Shown one piece after another: positions 54,700 through 63,827 of a stretch of 64,000 bases of DNA (its first letter is position 1; each line of letters opens with the position of its first letter). Under the pieces are notes generated by a model. That model had not been told where the DNA came from and made no database searches. It saw nothing but the letters and a program-made list of their open reading frames with translations. The translations under genes were made by a program, and so were the position numbers. The DNA comes from Nitrospira sp. SG-bin1 (GTDB lineage: Bacteria > Nitrospirota > Nitrospiria > Nitrospirales > Nitrospiraceae), in NCBI GenBank assembly GCA_002083365.1, contig LVWS01000005.1, positions 62,001-126,000 of the forward strand, given 5' to 3'.

Positions 54700-55035
54700 C
54701 CGGCCCACGGCCCAGGCGACGCACCGTTCGACAGTGCAGCGGCTCAAACCCTTGCGCGCCCAGGTCCATACGATTACGTACGATAACGGGAAGGAGTTCG
54801 CCGGACACTGGCAAACCTCCCTGCACCCCTAGGTCTTCTTTGCCACCCCCTATCACGCGTGGGAACACGGGTGAACGAGAACACGAATGGCCCCTCCGAG
54901 ACTTCTTTCCCAAAGGCACGGATTTCTGCAATCCATCACGCGAAGGTGGAGCGCCTGCTCAATCGAAGGCCCCGCAAGTCGCTCGGCTTTCACACGCCCA
55001 ACGAGGTCTTTCACGCGCTGGCTACACGGGGCTGA
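54700..55035 (+). pseudogene. IS30-family transposase remnant
   Basis: Pieces of the IS30 catalytic domain appear in all three plus-strand frames: VHTITYDNGKEFAGHW, FFATPYHAWEHG, LRDFFPKGTDF, then VERLLNRRPRKSLGF and HTPNEVFHALA. Stop codons interrupt the first frame twice. DNGKEF and the closing RPRK are diagnostic of IS30-type DDE transposases. The N-terminal half is missing. Confidence 0.7.
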
Positions 55036-55161
55036 AGATTATGCACTGGGAAGTTGAATCTGCGGTTCCATCACCCCAATAGCAGAAAGGGAATCAGGCA
55101 AGAAAGAACAGAATGAGGTCCGAAGATGTGAGGCCGGTCACGCAGACAGGCCCTCTGACGA

Positions 55162-55356
55162 CTACTCGCTGCCTTCAGACTGCATGCGGGCAAGACGTTC
55201 CGGGCAAGGCTTGTCGCAGCCGGCATCGCACTCCAGGCCGATGCGTTCAAGACCGCCACAACTGCCGCCGATCGGACGGCGACCGACCAAGACACCCACC
55301 GCCATCGCCAGGATCGCAATCACCATGACAAGAAAGGTCACCAAGAAAAGTGTCAT
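55162..55356 (-). CDS. nqrM: Na+-NQR maturation protein NqrM
   Basis: A 64-residue membrane protein. One helix (LFLVTFLVMVIAILAMAVG) is followed by a cysteine-rich tail: GGSCGGLERIGLECDAGCDK and PCPERLARM. This is the NqrM (DUF539) pattern; NqrM is required to insert the iron centre between NqrD and NqrE. Its ATG overlaps the apbE stop by four bases (ATGA), making it the last gene of the nqr operon. Confidence 0.9.
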   Translation of the reverse strand: MTLFLVTFLVMVIAILAMAVGVLVGRRPIGGSCGGLERIGLECDAGCDKPCPERLARMQSEGSE

Positions 55357-56408
55357 GACAGCTCCTGTCTTCGGTACCGTTGGAAGGCACAGCAGACACG
55401 TTCTTCAAATTGTCCATCACGTTCAATGACGAAAAGGACGGGAAGGTTGAGCCGTTCAGCGATGGCCATGCCACGCTCAGGCCCCAACACTTGAAACGCG
55501 GTGGCCCAGGCATCGGCTCGCATGCTGGTCTCCGCCAGCACCGTCACCGACACCAGATGATTATCGACCGGCCATCCGGTGGTCGGATCGATGGTGTGGG
55601 AATAGCGTCGCCCGGCGATTTCAAAAAAATTCCGATAATTGCCCGAGGTGGCGAGAGCGATGTCGCTGAGCGCCAGCATCGTATGCACGGAGCGTTCGCC
55701 CGGCAACGGTTTCTCGATCGCGATCCGCCAGGGTGTATCGTGCGTCTTGAACCCGCGTACCCGTATCTCGCCGCCGATCTCAACCATATAATGTTCAATC
55801 CCGTGTGTTGTCATGAGTTCAGCAACCCGGTCCACCCCGTATCCCTTGGCGATGCCGGAAAGATCCAGGAAAACATCAGGGCGGTGTTTGCGTATCGCTG
55901 GTTGGGTATCACTGAGTGTAATTTTATCAAGTCCGCTGCGCGTACGCGCAGCGGCGATGTCGCGTTCAAGGGGAATGCGGTCCGGATGAAACTCGGGGCC
56001 GAAACCCCAAAGATTGACCAGGGGGCCGACCGTGATGTCGAACGCACCTTCGCTTTGAGTTCCGATTTCTAGCGCGGCTTTCAGCACGGTCAACAGCGAA
56101 GCGGATGCGGGCACCCAATCGGTGGTGCGCAGATGGTTAAAACGCGACAGTTCCGATTCCGGGTCATAGGTGGACATCGTGTGATTGATCTCGGCCAGCA
56201 AGGCGTCAACTTCGACCTGCATTGCCTTCAGAGACGGAGCATCCTGGGTGGGGCGGTATTTCACGTTATAGGTGGTTCCCATAGTCCGACCACTCATGTG
56301 CAACTCTGCGACAGGCGGCTCAGGACGAAGCAGGCCGAAGCCGGTACCGGCAGCCAGCAGGACTACCAAGGCAATCAGTGCACGGGGGCGGAAAATGGAA
56401 GGATGCAT
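55353..56408 (-). CDS. apbE: FAD:protein FMN transferase ApbE
   Basis: A 351-residue protein. A membrane-anchoring N-terminal helix (ALIALVVLLAAGTGFGLL) precedes HMSGRTMGTTYNVKY, DLSGIAKGYGVDRVAELM, GGEIRVRGFK and SHTIDPTTGWPVDN, the motifs of ApbE. It attaches FMN to threonines of NqrB and NqrC. No lipobox cysteine is visible, so it is tethered by its helix. It lies directly after nqrF. Confidence 0.93.
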   Translation of the reverse strand: MHPSIFRPRALIALVVLLAAGTGFGLLRPEPPVAELHMSGRTMGTTYNVKYRPTQDAPSLKAMQVEVDALLAEINHTMSTYDPESELSRFNHLRTTDWVPASASLLTVLKAALEIGTQSEGAFDITVGPLVNLWGFGPEFHPDRIPLERDIAAARTRSGLDKITLSDTQPAIRKHRPDVFLDLSGIAKGYGVDRVAELMTTHGIEHYMVEIGGEIRVRGFKTHDTPWRIAIEKPLPGERSVHTMLALSDIALATSGNYRNFFEIAGRRYSHTIDPTTGWPVDNHLVSVTVLAETSMRADAWATAFQVLGPERGMAIAERLNLPVLFVIERDGQFEERVCCAFQRYRRQELS

Positions 56409-56414
56409 GGATGG

Positions 56415-57635
56415 TCATCCTCCGAAGTCATCGAGCATGATGTTTTCCCGCTCCACACCCAGATCCAACAGCATCTTGATCACGGCAGTATTCATCATCG
56501 GCGGTCCGCAGAGGTAGTATTCACAGTCCTCGGGGGCCGGATGGGTCTTCAGATACTCATTATAGAGCACGCTATGGATGAAGCCGGTATAGCCGCTCCA
56601 CTGGTCATCAGGCAGAGGATCGGACAGGGCGACATGCCACTCGAAGTTGTCGTGCGCTGCTGCCAGCTTGTCGAAATCGTCGACGTAGAACATCTCGCGC
56701 TTCGATCGAGCCCCGTACCAGAAGGACATCTTGCGTGTGGTCTTGATGCGACTCAGCTGGTCGAAAATATGCGAACGCATCGGCGCCATCCCTGCGCCTC
56801 CGCCGATGAAGACCATCTCGTTATTGGTGTCACGCGCAAAGAACTCGCCGAACGGCCCGGAGATGGTGACTTTGTCGCCCGGTTTCAGTCCGAACAGATA
56901 GGAGGACATTTTACCCGGAGGCACGTTCTGAGTACGCGGTGGGGGAGTGGCAATCCGAATATTGAGCATAATGATGCCACGTTCCTCAGGGTAATTGGCC
57001 ATGGAGTAGGCACGCTCAAGAGGCTCATTGACCTTCGAAACAAGCTCCCAGAGGTTCAGCCGGTCCCAGTCGCTGCGAAACCGCTCTTCAATGTCAAAAT
57101 CTTTGAATGAGTGCTCATATGGAGGGCAAAAAATCTGGATGTATCCTCCGGCACGGAAATCGACATATTCATCCTGGGGTAGCTCCAGGATGAGTTCTTT
57201 GATAAACGTCGCCACATTGTGGTTGGAGCGGACGATACATTCCCATTTCTTGACACCGAACACCTCATCCGGAACCTCGATCTTCATGTTCTGCTTGACC
57301 GCCACCTGACAGGAAAGACGGTAGCCCTCGCGCGCTTCACGCTTGTTGATATGCGAGGTTTCTGTCGGCAGAATGACCCCACCCCCTTCGAAGACCTTGA
57401 CCCGGCACACGCCACAGGTCCCGCCGCCGCCACAGGCGGAACTGATAAAAATCTTGGCGTCGCCCAGTGCACCGAGCAACTTGCCTCCAATGGGCGTCTC
57501 GATAAATTTCTTGTCGTTGATCGTGATCGTCACGTTGCCACTGGCCACCAGTTTCGACCGTGCACTCAGAATGAAGACGACGAGAAGGAGGACGAACCCG
57601 GTGAACACACCGACTCCCAGCAGGATCTCGATCAT
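56415..57635 (-). CDS. nqrF: Na+-NQR subunit F (NADH oxidation, 2Fe-2S, FAD)
   Basis: A 406-residue subunit. An N-terminal helix is followed by a 2Fe-2S domain with Cys68, Cys74, Cys77 and Cys109 (CGGGGTCGVC). The flavin-binding YSMANYPEE and the NADH-binding FIGGGAGMAPMRSHIFDQL complete it. It takes electrons from NADH and starts the chain through the pump. Length is as expected. Confidence 0.95.
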   Translation of the reverse strand: MIEILLGVGVFTGFVLLLVVFILSARSKLVASGNVTITINDKKFIETPIGGKLLGALGDAKIFISSACGGGGTCGVCRVKVFEGGGVILPTETSHINKREAREGYRLSCQVAVKQNMKIEVPDEVFGVKKWECIVRSNHNVATFIKELILELPQDEYVDFRAGGYIQIFCPPYEHSFKDFDIEERFRSDWDRLNLWELVSKVNEPLERAYSMANYPEERGIIMLNIRIATPPPRTQNVPPGKMSSYLFGLKPGDKVTISGPFGEFFARDTNNEMVFIGGGAGMAPMRSHIFDQLSRIKTTRKMSFWYGARSKREMFYVDDFDKLAAAHDNFEWHVALSDPLPDDQWSGYTGFIHSVLYNEYLKTHPAPEDCEYYLCGPPMMNTAVIKMLLDLGVERENIMLDDFGG

Positions 57636-57654
57636 ACGCAGCCCCTCATCACAC

Positions 57655-58263
57655 TCACAGTTGAATTCCGGAAAAGGCCATGAACCCGAGGGCCATCAAC
57701 CCTGCGGTGATGAATGCGACGCCCAGTCCCTGCAACCCAGCGGGAATGTCCGAATACTTGAGCTTCTCACGCACCCCTGCCATCGCCACAATCGCGAGCG
57801 CCCATCCGGCACCTGACCCCACCCCATAGGTGACGCTCTCGCTAAAGGTATAGTCCCGTTCGACCATGAACAGAGTGCCTCCGAGAATGGCGCAGTTGAC
57901 GGTAATCAGCGGCAGAAAGATCCCCAGCGAGTTATACAGTGACGGGACGTATCGATCGAGAAACATTTCCAGCACCTGGACGACTGCCGCAATCACGCTG
58001 ATGTAGGTGATGAGCCCAAGGAAATCCAGACTCAACTCTGAAAGCCCCGCCCATGCCAGTGCGCCGTCACGGATCAGAAACTGGTAGATCAGATTATTGA
58101 TCGGGAGGGTCAAACTTTGGACGACAATCACCGCGATGCCGAGTCCGAGCGCCGTGCTGATTTTTTTCGAGACGGCCAGAAACGTGCACATGCCGAGAAA
58201 AAACGTCAGCGCCAGATTCTCGACGAAGACCGATTTGATAAACAGATTGACCAGATCCATCAT
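57655..58263 (-). CDS. nqrE: Na+-NQR subunit E
   Basis: A 202-residue protein with six helices. It contains LALTFFLGMCTFLAVSKKIS and LITVNCAILGGTLFMVER, which carry the cysteines that hold the intramembrane iron with NqrD. Its start overlaps the end of nqrD by four bases. Confidence 0.94.
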   Translation of the reverse strand: MMDLVNLFIKSVFVENLALTFFLGMCTFLAVSKKISTALGLGIAVIVVQSLTLPINNLIYQFLIRDGALAWAGLSELSLDFLGLITYISVIAAVVQVLEMFLDRYVPSLYNSLGIFLPLITVNCAILGGTLFMVERDYTFSESVTYGVGSGAGWALAIVAMAGVREKLKYSDIPAGLQGLGVAFITAGLMALGFMAFSGIQL

Positions 58264-58925
58264 GAGGCCACCTCCGGACGAGGCGCGTGATAGATCTTGT
58301 ATTCAGGCTCCTCGACTTGCGCCGGCTTCCAGGAACGCACTACCCAAATGATCATGCCGATGAGGAAAAATGCACTCGGAGGCAGGAGCAGCAAGCCGTT
58401 TGGCACATACCACCCGCCATCCCGATCAAGAGGGAGGATCGGATACCCGAACAGGGACCCGGATCCCAACAGTTCGCGTATGGTCCCGACGACCATTAAG
58501 AGGGCGCTATAGCCGAGGCCGTTGCCAAGCCCATCGAGGAAGCTGGGCAATGGGGGATGTTTCATCGCATAGGCTTCCGCGCGCCCCATGACGATACAGT
58601 TGGTGATAATCAATCCGACGAAGACCGAGAGGTCCTTGCTGATGGAGAACGCATAGGCTTTGATGAACTGATCGGTGACGATGACCAGCGACGAAATAAT
58701 GGTCATCTGCACGATGATGCGGATGCTGCTCGGGGTATGGTTGCGGACGAGACTGATGGCGGCATTGGAGAAGGCGGTGACGACGGTCAGCGCGATGCAC
58801 ATCGTGATCGTCGTTGAAAGCTTCGACGTCACGGCCAGCGCTGAGCAAATCCCTAAGACTTGTAAAATGACCGGGTTATTATCGACGATGGGGTCGAAAA
58901 TGATTTTTTTGTGTTCGTACGACAT
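58260..58925 (-). CDS. nqrD: Na+-NQR subunit D
   Basis: A 221-residue membrane subunit. LQVLGICSALAVTSKLST and LIITNCIVMGRAEAYAMK are the conserved cysteine regions. It pairs with NqrE as an inverted-repeat partner. The tail (VEEPEYKIYHAPRPEVAS) is longer than in many relatives. Confidence 0.94.
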   Translation of the reverse strand: MSYEHKKIIFDPIVDNNPVILQVLGICSALAVTSKLSTTITMCIALTVVTAFSNAAISLVRNHTPSSIRIIVQMTIISSLVIVTDQFIKAYAFSISKDLSVFVGLIITNCIVMGRAEAYAMKHPPLPSFLDGLGNGLGYSALLMVVGTIRELLGSGSLFGYPILPLDRDGGWYVPNGLLLLPPSAFFLIGMIIWVVRSWKPAQVEEPEYKIYHAPRPEVAS

Positions 58926-58930
58926 GAGCG

Positions 58931-59740
58931 TTAGCTCCTTTCGTGACGCAAACGGGACAGGTACGGTCCGTACCCTTTGTCGCTGAGCCAGAATTTTAAC
59001 AAATTCTCCACGCCACGCGACGTGATGGTGGCGCCGGCGAGTGCGTCGATCTGATGTCGAGCGTCGGGAGTGGAACTGTCAACCGCGACCTTCGTCACTT
59101 CAACCTGCACTCTCCATTGGTCGTCGAATAGGACCTTGCCCGTCCATTGTGCCCGCCACTTGGGGTTGTCGATCTCTCCTCCCAGCCCCGGGGTCTCGGC
59201 ATGCTGATAGAAGCGGAGGCCTTGAACCGTTCGCAGATCGTCCTCCAGCGCAAGAAAGCCGTACATCGTGGACCAGAGCCCGTAGCCGTACACCGGCAGA
59301 ATCAGTTTTTTGAACTCGCCGTTGGCGCCGACAATCCGATAGACCGGCAAATAGCGCGGTTCGCGCCTGATTCCCGCTACATCCTCTCGGCGGGTGAGTT
59401 CGGTGGAGATCTCGGGATCCTTCCCGGCCTTGACGATATTAAAGGTGTCAGGATCGATCCCCTTCACCTCATCACCGGTGGCCAGTTCGACCATGCGCGC
59501 GTCAATCCGTTTGAGCGCTTGTTCTTCCGTGAGTCCCTCCTTGAGGAGACCGGAGACGGCAATCACATTCCGTATGAGATCGGCTTTCTGATTCTTTTCC
59601 TGAATCGGTCGAAGGAGCACCGCCGCGCCGGCGACCACCACCGAGCAGACCAGACAGACGACAAGCGTCATCAGCAGCGTCCTGCTCGGACTCTCAGCTG
59701 GTGCAGCAGATACGGCGGAGTCAGATTCAGGCGCGGACAT
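58931..59740 (-). CDS. nqrC: Na+-NQR subunit C
   Basis: A 269-residue periplasm-facing subunit. One N-terminal helix (LLMTLVVCLVCSVVVAGAA) and the FMN attachment motif LAGATITSRGVENLL near residue 235, with Thr238 the likely acceptor. The usual Ser of SGAT is Ala here. An added Pro/Ser-rich start (residues 1-20) is unusual. The gene overlaps the end of nqrB by 14 bases. Confidence 0.93.
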   Translation of the reverse strand: MSAPESDSAVSAAPAESPSRTLLMTLVVCLVCSVVVAGAAVLLRPIQEKNQKADLIRNVIAVSGLLKEGLTEEQALKRIDARMVELATGDEVKGIDPDTFNIVKAGKDPEISTELTRREDVAGIRREPRYLPVYRIVGANGEFKKLILPVYGYGLWSTMYGFLALEDDLRTVQGLRFYQHAETPGLGGEIDNPKWRAQWTGKVLFDDQWRVQVEVTKVAVDSSTPDARHQIDALAGATITSRGVENLLKFWLSDKGYGPYLSRLRHERS

Positions 59741-60941
59741 GGCGGCGTAGCCTCCGTCGGATGTTCAGCTGAACGACCGCATAATCGATCAGGGGCGCGA
59801 ACACATTAGCAAACAATATGGTCAGCATCACGCCTTCGGGAAACGCTGGGTTCGCCACGCGGATCAGCACGGTCATGGCCCCGATCAGAATACCAAAAAC
59901 CCAGCGCCCGGCACTCGTCATCGCGGCCGACACCGGGTCGGTGGCCATGAAGACCATGCCGAAGGCAAACCCTCCCAGTACCAGGTGCCAGTACCAAGGC
60001 ATCGTCACCATGGGATTGGTGTCGCTGCCCACGAGATTGAACAGGAGCGAGGCCCCGACCATCCCCAGAAAGCACCCGACGATAATGCGCCAGGAACCGA
60101 CCCTGGTATAGATCAGGAACGCCGCGCCGAGCAGACAGGCGAGAGTGGAGGTCTCTCCCATCGAGCCCGGCATCAGGCCGATAAAGGCATCCCACCAGGT
60201 GGTGCCTCCGCGGACGATCTCCGCGACGCCGCCCACTTTCCCTAGGCTGAGCGCGGTCGCGCCCGAATAGCCATCCACCGCCACCCACACCCGGTCACCG
60301 GAAATTTCGGCGGGATAGGCGAAAAACAGAAACGCCCGCGCGGTCAGGGCGGGATTGAGAAAATTCTTGCCGGTTCCGCCGAAGATCTCTTTGCCGAGCA
60401 CCACGCCGAAACTGATCCCGATGGCGACCATCCAGAGCGGCATATCGGGTGGCAGCGTCAGCGTGAAGAGCATGGAGGTGACCAGAAAGCCTTCATTGAT
60501 CTCTTTCTGACGCACCGTGGAAAAGACCACTTCCCATACACCGCCGACGATTAAGGTCGTCAGATAGATCGGCAGAAAATACAAGAAGCCATGGACCGTA
60601 TTGGCCAAAATACTGCCGGCATCGAACCCAAGATTGAGAGCCGTCAGGAGATCGTACCGCCAGCCGGTTTTGGCCACACCCATCTTGGCGAGGGCCAGAT
60701 TGGCCTGATAGCCGGTGTTGAACCAGCTCCACAGGATGCAGGGAATCAGCGCCACCACCACGTACACCATCAATCGTTTCAGATCGATGCCGTCCCGCAC
60801 ATGCGGCGCGTGGTGCGTTGTTTCGGGAGTTGAATACAGAAATCCATCGACCATCTCGAACACGGGATAGTACTTTTCATACCGGCCGCCCTTTGCAAAC
60901 AGGGGCCTGAGACGATCGAGATAGCGTTTCATACCTGCCAT
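59727..60941 (-). CDS. nqrB: Na+-NQR subunit B
   Basis: A 404-residue membrane subunit. The FMN site GYSGATALS has Thr229 as the acceptor. HAPHVRDGIDLKRLM near residue 45, EIFGGTGKNFLNPALTARAF and FMATDPVSAAMTSAGRWVFG are conserved. It holds riboflavin and ubiquinone sites in characterised enzymes. Its start overlaps the nqrA stop by one base. Confidence 0.95.
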   Translation of the reverse strand: MAGMKRYLDRLRPLFAKGGRYEKYYPVFEMVDGFLYSTPETTHHAPHVRDGIDLKRLMVYVVVALIPCILWSWFNTGYQANLALAKMGVAKTGWRYDLLTALNLGFDAGSILANTVHGFLYFLPIYLTTLIVGGVWEVVFSTVRQKEINEGFLVTSMLFTLTLPPDMPLWMVAIGISFGVVLGKEIFGGTGKNFLNPALTARAFLFFAYPAEISGDRVWVAVDGYSGATALSLGKVGGVAEIVRGGTTWWDAFIGLMPGSMGETSTLACLLGAAFLIYTRVGSWRIIVGCFLGMVGASLLFNLVGSDTNPMVTMPWYWHLVLGGFAFGMVFMATDPVSAAMTSAGRWVFGILIGAMTVLIRVANPAFPEGVMLTILFANVFAPLIDYAVVQLNIRRRLRRHVRA

Positions 60942-62299
60942 CAGCCTTCTCTCTCAATCTGGCTCAACACGTTCCGCAGCACCGGGCCGTAGTCGTTCTT
61001 GCCGACACACACGAAGGAGCACAAGGCGAGGTCTTCCTCGTCCAGTTCCATACAGCCCAGTTGTTGTGCCATCTCGGTATCGCCCACAAGCAGGTAGCGC
61101 AGCAGCTGCGTCGGGAGGATGTCCAGTGGCATGATGTCCTCGAAGTTGCCGAAGGGCACCATGGCACGCAGACCTCCGTTCAATCCGGTGGTCAGCCCAA
61201 ACTCCTCTCGGCGGTGACGGAAGAGACTCGACAGCATCACGTTGCTCTGGGAGAAGATTCTCCGCCCGGGCGTGAACCAGCCCATGAACGTTCGTTCGAC
61301 CCCTTCCTGAATCACACAGACCTGTACATGATGGCGCCCCAGATAGGACGACCAGCCGGCGGCGTGACGCCCCGACAAGATCGAGCCGGAGATGACGCGG
61401 TTCTCACCGTCCTGAACCTCACCCTCGATCAACTCTTCGATACAGGCGCCGAGCCTAGTCTGCAACAGGCGTGGCTGTTTGACTTGAGGCCCGCCGAGCG
61501 CGACGATGCGTCCGGGCCATATCCGGCCGCTGGTAAACAACTTGCCGATCGCAATCACCTCTTGGTAGTTGAGGTGCCAGACAACCTTGCCGGCGTCGAC
61601 CGGTTCCAGAAAATGAATGTGTGTCCCCGGCAAACCGGCTGGGTGGGGGCCGTCGAAACTTGCCTGGCGCACGTGGCCTACCCCCTGTGGCAACGGCAGT
61701 TCAGCTGCGGGCGACTTGCACACCCACAGCGGCATGGTGCCCAGGCGCGACAGCACCGTCAAGCCATGGCAGAACGACTCAGCTTCTGCAGTAATAATTG
61801 GAACAGGATCGGCGGCCAGCGGGTTGCTGTCCATCGCCGTCACGAAGATGGCAGCCGGTCGAGTGGTCGGGTCAGCGATTTTGCTATAAGGACGCGTACG
61901 TAAGGCCACCCATAGACCCGATGCCAACAGATTGTCCACCACTTGCGTTTCAGTCAAGCTGGCCAGTTGGTCGATAGGATAGGATGCAAATGTCTCCTCG
62001 TCTTCGGTTTCGTCAAGCCGGATGACGACCGACTGGAGCAGGCGTTGCGCCCCACGATGGATTGCGCGCACCGTGCCGGCACCCGGTGCCGTGATGCGTA
62101 CACCGGGTAACTTCTTGTGCTCGAACAGCGCTTGGCCGATCTTCACCTTGTCCCCTTCGGCGACCAGCATGGCTGGTTTGAGACCGACATGATCTACGCC
62201 CAGCACGCCAACGTGGCGGATAGGTTTGGCGACATGGACACGCTGTTCCGGTTTTCCACTGATCGGCACATCCAGTCCTTTTTTAATTCTGATCATCAT
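60941..62299 (-). CDS. nqrA: Na+-NQR subunit A
   Basis: A 452-residue subunit from ATG 62299; a second ATG follows immediately, and an upstream frame to 62380 lacks support. It contains MIRIKKGLDVPISGKP, VGVLGVDHVGLKPAMLVAEG and GSILSGRHAAGWSSYLGRHH. The C-terminus (LDEEDLALCSFVCVGKNDYG, VLRNVLSQIEREG) is the standard NqrA ending. NqrA is a quinone-binding cytoplasmic subunit. It opens the operon nqrABCDEF-apbE-nqrM. Confidence 0.94.
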   Translation of the reverse strand: MMIRIKKGLDVPISGKPEQRVHVAKPIRHVGVLGVDHVGLKPAMLVAEGDKVKIGQALFEHKKLPGVRITAPGAGTVRAIHRGAQRLLQSVVIRLDETEDEETFASYPIDQLASLTETQVVDNLLASGLWVALRTRPYSKIADPTTRPAAIFVTAMDSNPLAADPVPIITAEAESFCHGLTVLSRLGTMPLWVCKSPAAELPLPQGVGHVRQASFDGPHPAGLPGTHIHFLEPVDAGKVVWHLNYQEVIAIGKLFTSGRIWPGRIVALGGPQVKQPRLLQTRLGACIEELIEGEVQDGENRVISGSILSGRHAAGWSSYLGRHHVQVCVIQEGVERTFMGWFTPGRRIFSQSNVMLSSLFRHRREEFGLTTGLNGGLRAMVPFGNFEDIMPLDILPTQLLRYLLVGDTEMAQQLGCMELDEEDLALCSFVCVGKNDYGPVLRNVLSQIEREG

Positions 62300-62424
62300 G
62301 GACGCTGTGATTGGATTGGTCCTGTCGTGGTGCGGCGATTCGACAAATCTGTACTGACGGTGTCGTCCTGCCGGTACCACTCCGCGAAGTTCGGACTGAA
62401 GTGGCGATCGGTGGGAATGTAGGT

Positions 62425-62568
62425 TTACCCTGTGACACCGCCAACAGCGTGACCATGGCCGGCGACCATGCCATACCAGAGGTAATGTTTCAAGCTCTCC
62501 AGGCCTGTTTTCACACCCGCGACGACCCGAGCAGTATCTTTTCCCTCCATTTTCGTGTGCCGTTTCAT
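62425..62568 (-). CDS. Possible small protein upstream of nqrA
   Basis: A 47-residue frame, MKRHTKMEGKDTARVVAGVK, then ESLKHYLWYGMVAGHGHAVG, with an ordinary codon pattern for this genome and a weak site (GTAGGG). It lies 126 bases upstream of nqrA in the same orientation. It could be coding or chance; the His/Gly-rich end is unusual. Confidence 0.3.
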   Translation of the reverse strand: MKRHTKMEGKDTARVVAGVKTGLESLKHYLWYGMVAGHGHAVGGVTG

Positions 62569-62980
62569 GACCCTACGGCACATGGAGATCTGGGACTCGC
62601 GGAGGAGCTGTTCATTCACCGGATGCGAGCATGCTTGCATCCGGCCTACGGTCGCCATGAATTCAACTGCATAGGTGGCGGAGGCTATGCCGTTTGCTGC
62701 GTCCGCCGGGAATCGTGAAGGATTCGTCGATGCCGAGACCGTTCTCCCTGCTGTTCCGAGAGGGTTTTAGCGCTCCTCCGGTCCAGGGATGAAATACGCC
62801 ACTCGTATAGAGCGTGACGGTTCCGGGCGGCTGACTCGTGCTCCCAGAATAGCATCTCCCTTGCGGGAGGCCAGCGAATCAATCAAATCCAGCGGGAAAG
62901 AGGTGACACCTCCCAATTCTCACGTTGAGACCGCCGGCATGAACCGTATATGGTAGGAGAACCGATCAAGGAGTTCTTCT
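62569..62980. other. Intergenic stretch without a supported gene
   Basis: About 410 bases between divergent genes. Open frames here are short and not protein-like. It must contain the promoter of the aldo/keto reductase, but none was fixed. Confidence 0.3.
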
Positions 62981-63820
62981 ATGCCATTGACGACCTATAA
63001 TAACGTCTCAATTCCCTCCTTCATGTACGGCACGGCCTGGAAGAAAGAGGCCACCACCGGGCTGGTGCTGCAGGCGGTCGATGCCGGGTTCACCGCGATC
63101 GATACGGCGAATCAACTCGTCCATTATGATGAAGCACGGGTCGGAGAGGCATTGCTGCAATTGGCCAAGCAAGGCATCACTCGTGACAAGCTGTTTCTGC
63201 AAACCAAGTTCACGCCACTCAACGGCCAGGATCATCGTCTTCCCTACGATGCCCGAGCAAGTATCACCACACAGGTACAACAATCTTTCTCCAGTTCACT
63301 CGCGCATCTTCACACGGACTATCTCGACTCGTACGTGCTGCACGGTCCCTATTCTCTGCGTGGCTTAGGGGCTGAGGATTGGGAGGTCTGGGCCGCGATC
63401 GAATCTCTCTATGAAGCGGGCAGGACGAAGATGATCGGGATCAGCAACGTCACGGCTGATCAACTGAGCTTGCTGTGCATGAAAGCCAAGCACAAGCCGA
63501 TGGTGGTGCAGAACCGTTGCTATGCGGCTTTCGGGTGGGATAAAGAAGTGCGGGAGATTTGCCAATCAAACCGGATTATTTATCAAGGATTTTCGCTCCT
63601 CACCGCCAATCGAGCGATCTTCGCTGAACCAACCATCCGTACCATGGCGGCCAAGTATCAGACCGGGCTGGCCCAGATCGTGTTTCGCTTCTCACAGCAG
63701 ATCGGCATGTTGCCCTTGACCGGCACGACGAACCCTCAACACATGAAAGAAGACCTCGAATGTGAACGGTTCACGCTCTCGCCGGATGAACTGGCGGTCA
63801 TCGAGACCATCGGACAATAG
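62981..63820 (+). CDS. Aldo/keto reductase
   Basis: A 279-residue NADPH-dependent oxidoreductase with the (beta/alpha)8 fold. The catalytic tetrad is present: Asp in AIDTANQLVHY with its Tyr, Lys in FLQTKFTP, and His in YVLHGPY. KMIGISNV and the C-terminal TGTTNPQHMKEDL are also typical. The family reduces aldehydes and ketones; the substrate is unknown. The DUF488 gene starts seven bases after its stop. Confidence 0.86.
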   Translation: MPLTTYNNVSIPSFMYGTAWKKEATTGLVLQAVDAGFTAIDTANQLVHYDEARVGEALLQLAKQGITRDKLFLQTKFTPLNGQDHRLPYDARASITTQVQQSFSSSLAHLHTDYLDSYVLHGPYSLRGLGAEDWEVWAAIESLYEAGRTKMIGISNVTADQLSLLCMKAKHKPMVVQNRCYAAFGWDKEVREICQSNRIIYQGFSLLTANRAIFAEPTIRTMAAKYQTGLAQIVFRFSQQIGMLPLTGTTNPQHMKEDLECERFTLSPDELAVIETIGQ

Positions 63821-63827
63821 CGGTCGC

